7,955 bases of DNA from Actinomycetota bacterium (GTDB taxonomy: Bacteria > Actinomycetota > Humimicrobiia > Humimicrobiales > Humimicrobiaceae). This document shows positions 6,643-7,955 of this stretch, piece by piece. Both the position numbers and the translations under genes were made by a program. Positions within the stretch are counted from its first letter, which is position 1. Each line of letters begins with the position of its first letter. The notes beneath the pieces are model-generated. The model was not told where the DNA came from. It worked only from the letters and a program-made list of their open reading frames with translations, and searched no databases. The stretch is from positions 1 through 7,955 of the forward strand of contig JALHTA010000138.1 of the NCBI GenBank assembly GCA_022865545.1, written 5' to 3'.

Positions 6643-7861
6643 TAATAAAATACCGGAACTGATGGTTCCTGCAAATAATCTAAAAATATTGAAATATGCC
6701 ATTAACTATGGTGCAGATGCCGTCTATGTAGGAGGTAAAAAATTTAATTTGAGAAGTATCAGGGGTAATTTTTCCCTTGATGAGTTAGTAGAGGGTGTGA
6801 AGTATGCCCACAATAAAGGGGTTAAAGTATACTTTACACTGAATTCCTGCATACATGAAAATGAGACCGATGATCTTAGAGATTATATCAAGGATCTTAA
6901 AAGCATTGATCTTGATGGCATTATTGTAGCTGATCTTGGAGCAATAGAACTTATAAGGGAAATCATTCCTGAAGCCAGGATACATATAAGCACTCAGGCT
7001 AGTATAACTAACCATCATGGAGTTAAGATTGCAGAAAAACTAGGTGCCAGCAGGGTCAATCTTGCCAGGGAAATTTCTTTCGATGATTTAAAAGTCATTA
7101 AAAATAAATCTGAAGTAGAAATTGAAGTATTTGTCCACGGCGCCCTTTGCATATCATATTCCGGAAGATGCATGCTTTCAAAATATATGGCAGGAAGGGA
7201 TGCAAATAAAGGTGAATGTGCCCATAGCTGCAGGTGGAACTATTTTTTGATGGAGGAGCAGCGCTCTAATCTATTTTTCCAGATCCAGCAGGACAAAAGC
7301 GGTACATATATCTATAATTCCAGGGATCTTTGCCTTCTGCCTGAGCTTAATAAACTTATCGGTGCAGGTATAGATAGTATAAAAATTGAAGGAAGGATGA
7401 AAACAGAAAGTTATGTAAGCCTTGTGACATGGGTTTACAGAATGGCACTTGATTATATTGCTGAGGGCAGTTTTACTGGAGATAAGATAGATTATTTAAT
7501 CCATGAGCTAGATAAAGCGTCACATCGAAATTTTACCAAAGGTTTTATGTTTTCTGCCGGCAATAATGAACTTATAGACAATGAGAATGTAGGATATATT
7601 AAAAAATATACTTTTGTCGGTACGGTGGTGGGGGGTAGAGAAGAATATGGCGGCACAGTTATCGGTGTCAGGAATCAATTTAACAAGGGGAGCATACTTG
7701 ATATACTACAGCCCCGGAGAAAGCCGCAAGAGTACAGAGTAGATAAGATCATTATGGCCAGTAATGGGGAAGAAGCGGATGTGGCAAATCCTAATGATAT
7801 AGTCGTGATCCCTGGAATTGTATGCCTGGATCCGTATTCGATATTAAGAATAAAAAAATAA
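6635..7861 (+). CDS. trhP: U32-family protein, tRNA hydroxylation protein TrhP-like
   Basis: Peptidase-U32-family protein. Members such as E. coli YegQ and B. subtilis YrrN/YrrO (TrhP) are not proven proteases; they act in forming 5-hydroxyuridine at tRNA position 34 with prephenate as a needed metabolite. The 408 residues begin with a TIM-barrel-like part (PANN at 12-15, GADAVYVGG at 26-34). The U32 signature EVFVHGALCISYSGRCMLS is at 164-182. C172, C179, C195 and C199 are placed as in iron-sulfur-binding members, with GRDANKGECAHSCRW between 187 and 201, and C233 follows in SRDLCLL. The C-terminal U32_C-type beta domain runs from about 320. The length fits the longer YrrO/YegQ class; no shorter YrrN-like partner precedes it. 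An in-frame ATG at 6626 would add three residues, but the Shine-Dalgarno favours 6635. It overlaps the end of trmR. RlhA, the 23S rRNA-modifying U32 relative, is less likely given the neighbour. Confidence 0.88.
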   Translation: MVSNKIPELMVPANNLKILKYAINYGADAVYVGGKKFNLRSIRGNFSLDELVEGVKYAHNKGVKVYFTLNSCIHENETDDLRDYIKDLKSIDLDGIIVADLGAIELIREIIPEARIHISTQASITNHHGVKIAEKLGASRVNLAREISFDDLKVIKNKSEVEIEVFVHGALCISYSGRCMLSKYMAGRDANKGECAHSCRWNYFLMEEQRSNLFFQIQQDKSGTYIYNSRDLCLLPELNKLIGAGIDSIKIEGRMKTESYVSLVTWVYRMALDYIAEGSFTGDKIDYLIHELDKASHRNFTKGFMFSAGNNELIDNENVGYIKKYTFVGTVVGGREEYGGTVIGVRNQFNKGSILDILQPRRKPQEYRVDKIIMASNGEEADVANPNDIVVIPGIVCLDPYSILRIKK

Positions 7862-7882
7862 AAAATGCTTATTTTTAGGCAT
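7846..7882 (-). terminator. Possible intrinsic terminator for minus-strand transcription
   Basis: Bases 7865-7870 (ATGCTT) pair with 7877-7882 (AGGCAT) around ATTTTT, one pair being a wobble. On the + strand no T-run follows, so it would not end the trhP transcript well. Read on the minus strand the stem is followed by a long T-rich tract formed by the A-rich end of trhP. A convergent gene to the right of the window could end here. The stem is short and this may be chance in AT-rich DNA. Confidence 0.3.
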
Positions 7883-7905
7883 ACAAGTCTTAAAGTTACT
7901 GAAAC

Positions 7906-7934
7906 TGGATAAAGAATAAATTTTTTGTTATAAT
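7906..7934 (+). promoter_or_regulatory. Candidate sigma-70-type promoter for a downstream gene
   Basis: TATAAT (7929-7934) is a perfect -10 box and TGGATA (7906-7911) matches four of six positions of the -35 consensus at the ideal 17-base spacing. A second TATAAT lies at 7938-7943. It would drive a gene or RNA starting beyond the window. AT-richness makes false matches likely, and this reading competes with that of a convergent gene. Confidence 0.35.
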
Positions 7935-7955
7935 TTTTATAATTTTTTTGAAAGA

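Overview
The window looks like chromosomal core-gene DNA from a low-GC (roughly mid-30s percent by eye) bacterium. All genes lie on the + strand: the 3' part of aspS, a 425-bp gap, then a tightly overlapping run alaS - ruvX - mltG - trmR - trhP. The run alaS/ruvX/mltG/O-methyltransferase/U32 protein resembles the Bacillota order (Bacillus subtilis alaS-yrrK-mltG-yrrM-yrrN/yrrO). The closeness of aspS to alaS-ruvX-mltG is also seen in Actinomycetota. The small ireB-type gene usual between alaS and ruvX in Bacillota is absent, and most starts lack a clear Shine-Dalgarno sequence. A deep-branching anaerobic lineage near Bacillota, Actinomycetota or Atribacterota is possible, but the lineage cannot be fixed from this sequence.

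Layout: 1-1461 is the aspartyl-tRNA synthetase without its N-terminal anticodon-binding domain (cut by the window edge). 1462-1886 has no confident gene. It holds a GNRA-type hairpin, a 51-codon open stretch without a start codon, a cluster of hairpins with two mutually exclusive pairings, and a terminator-like hairpin just before alaS. From 1887 to 7861 five genes follow, each overlapping the one before it by 4 to 23 bases, which strongly suggests one operon. 7862-7955 is AT-rich and holds a possible promoter for the next gene and a hairpin that would act as a terminator on the opposite strand.

Functionally the operon mixes translation (AlaRS; the tRNA U34 modification pair TrhP and TrmR), a RuvX/YqgF-family RNase H-fold protein, and cell-wall synthesis (MltG, which ends growing glycan strands). 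TrhP makes 5-hydroxyuridine at tRNA position 34 and TrmR methylates it, so the last two genes form one pathway. I see no defence system, CRISPR array, insertion sequence or other obviously new system. The least explained sequence is the aspS-alaS gap, where a structured RNA (6S RNA, or an alaS leader) is a fair hypothesis but is unproven.
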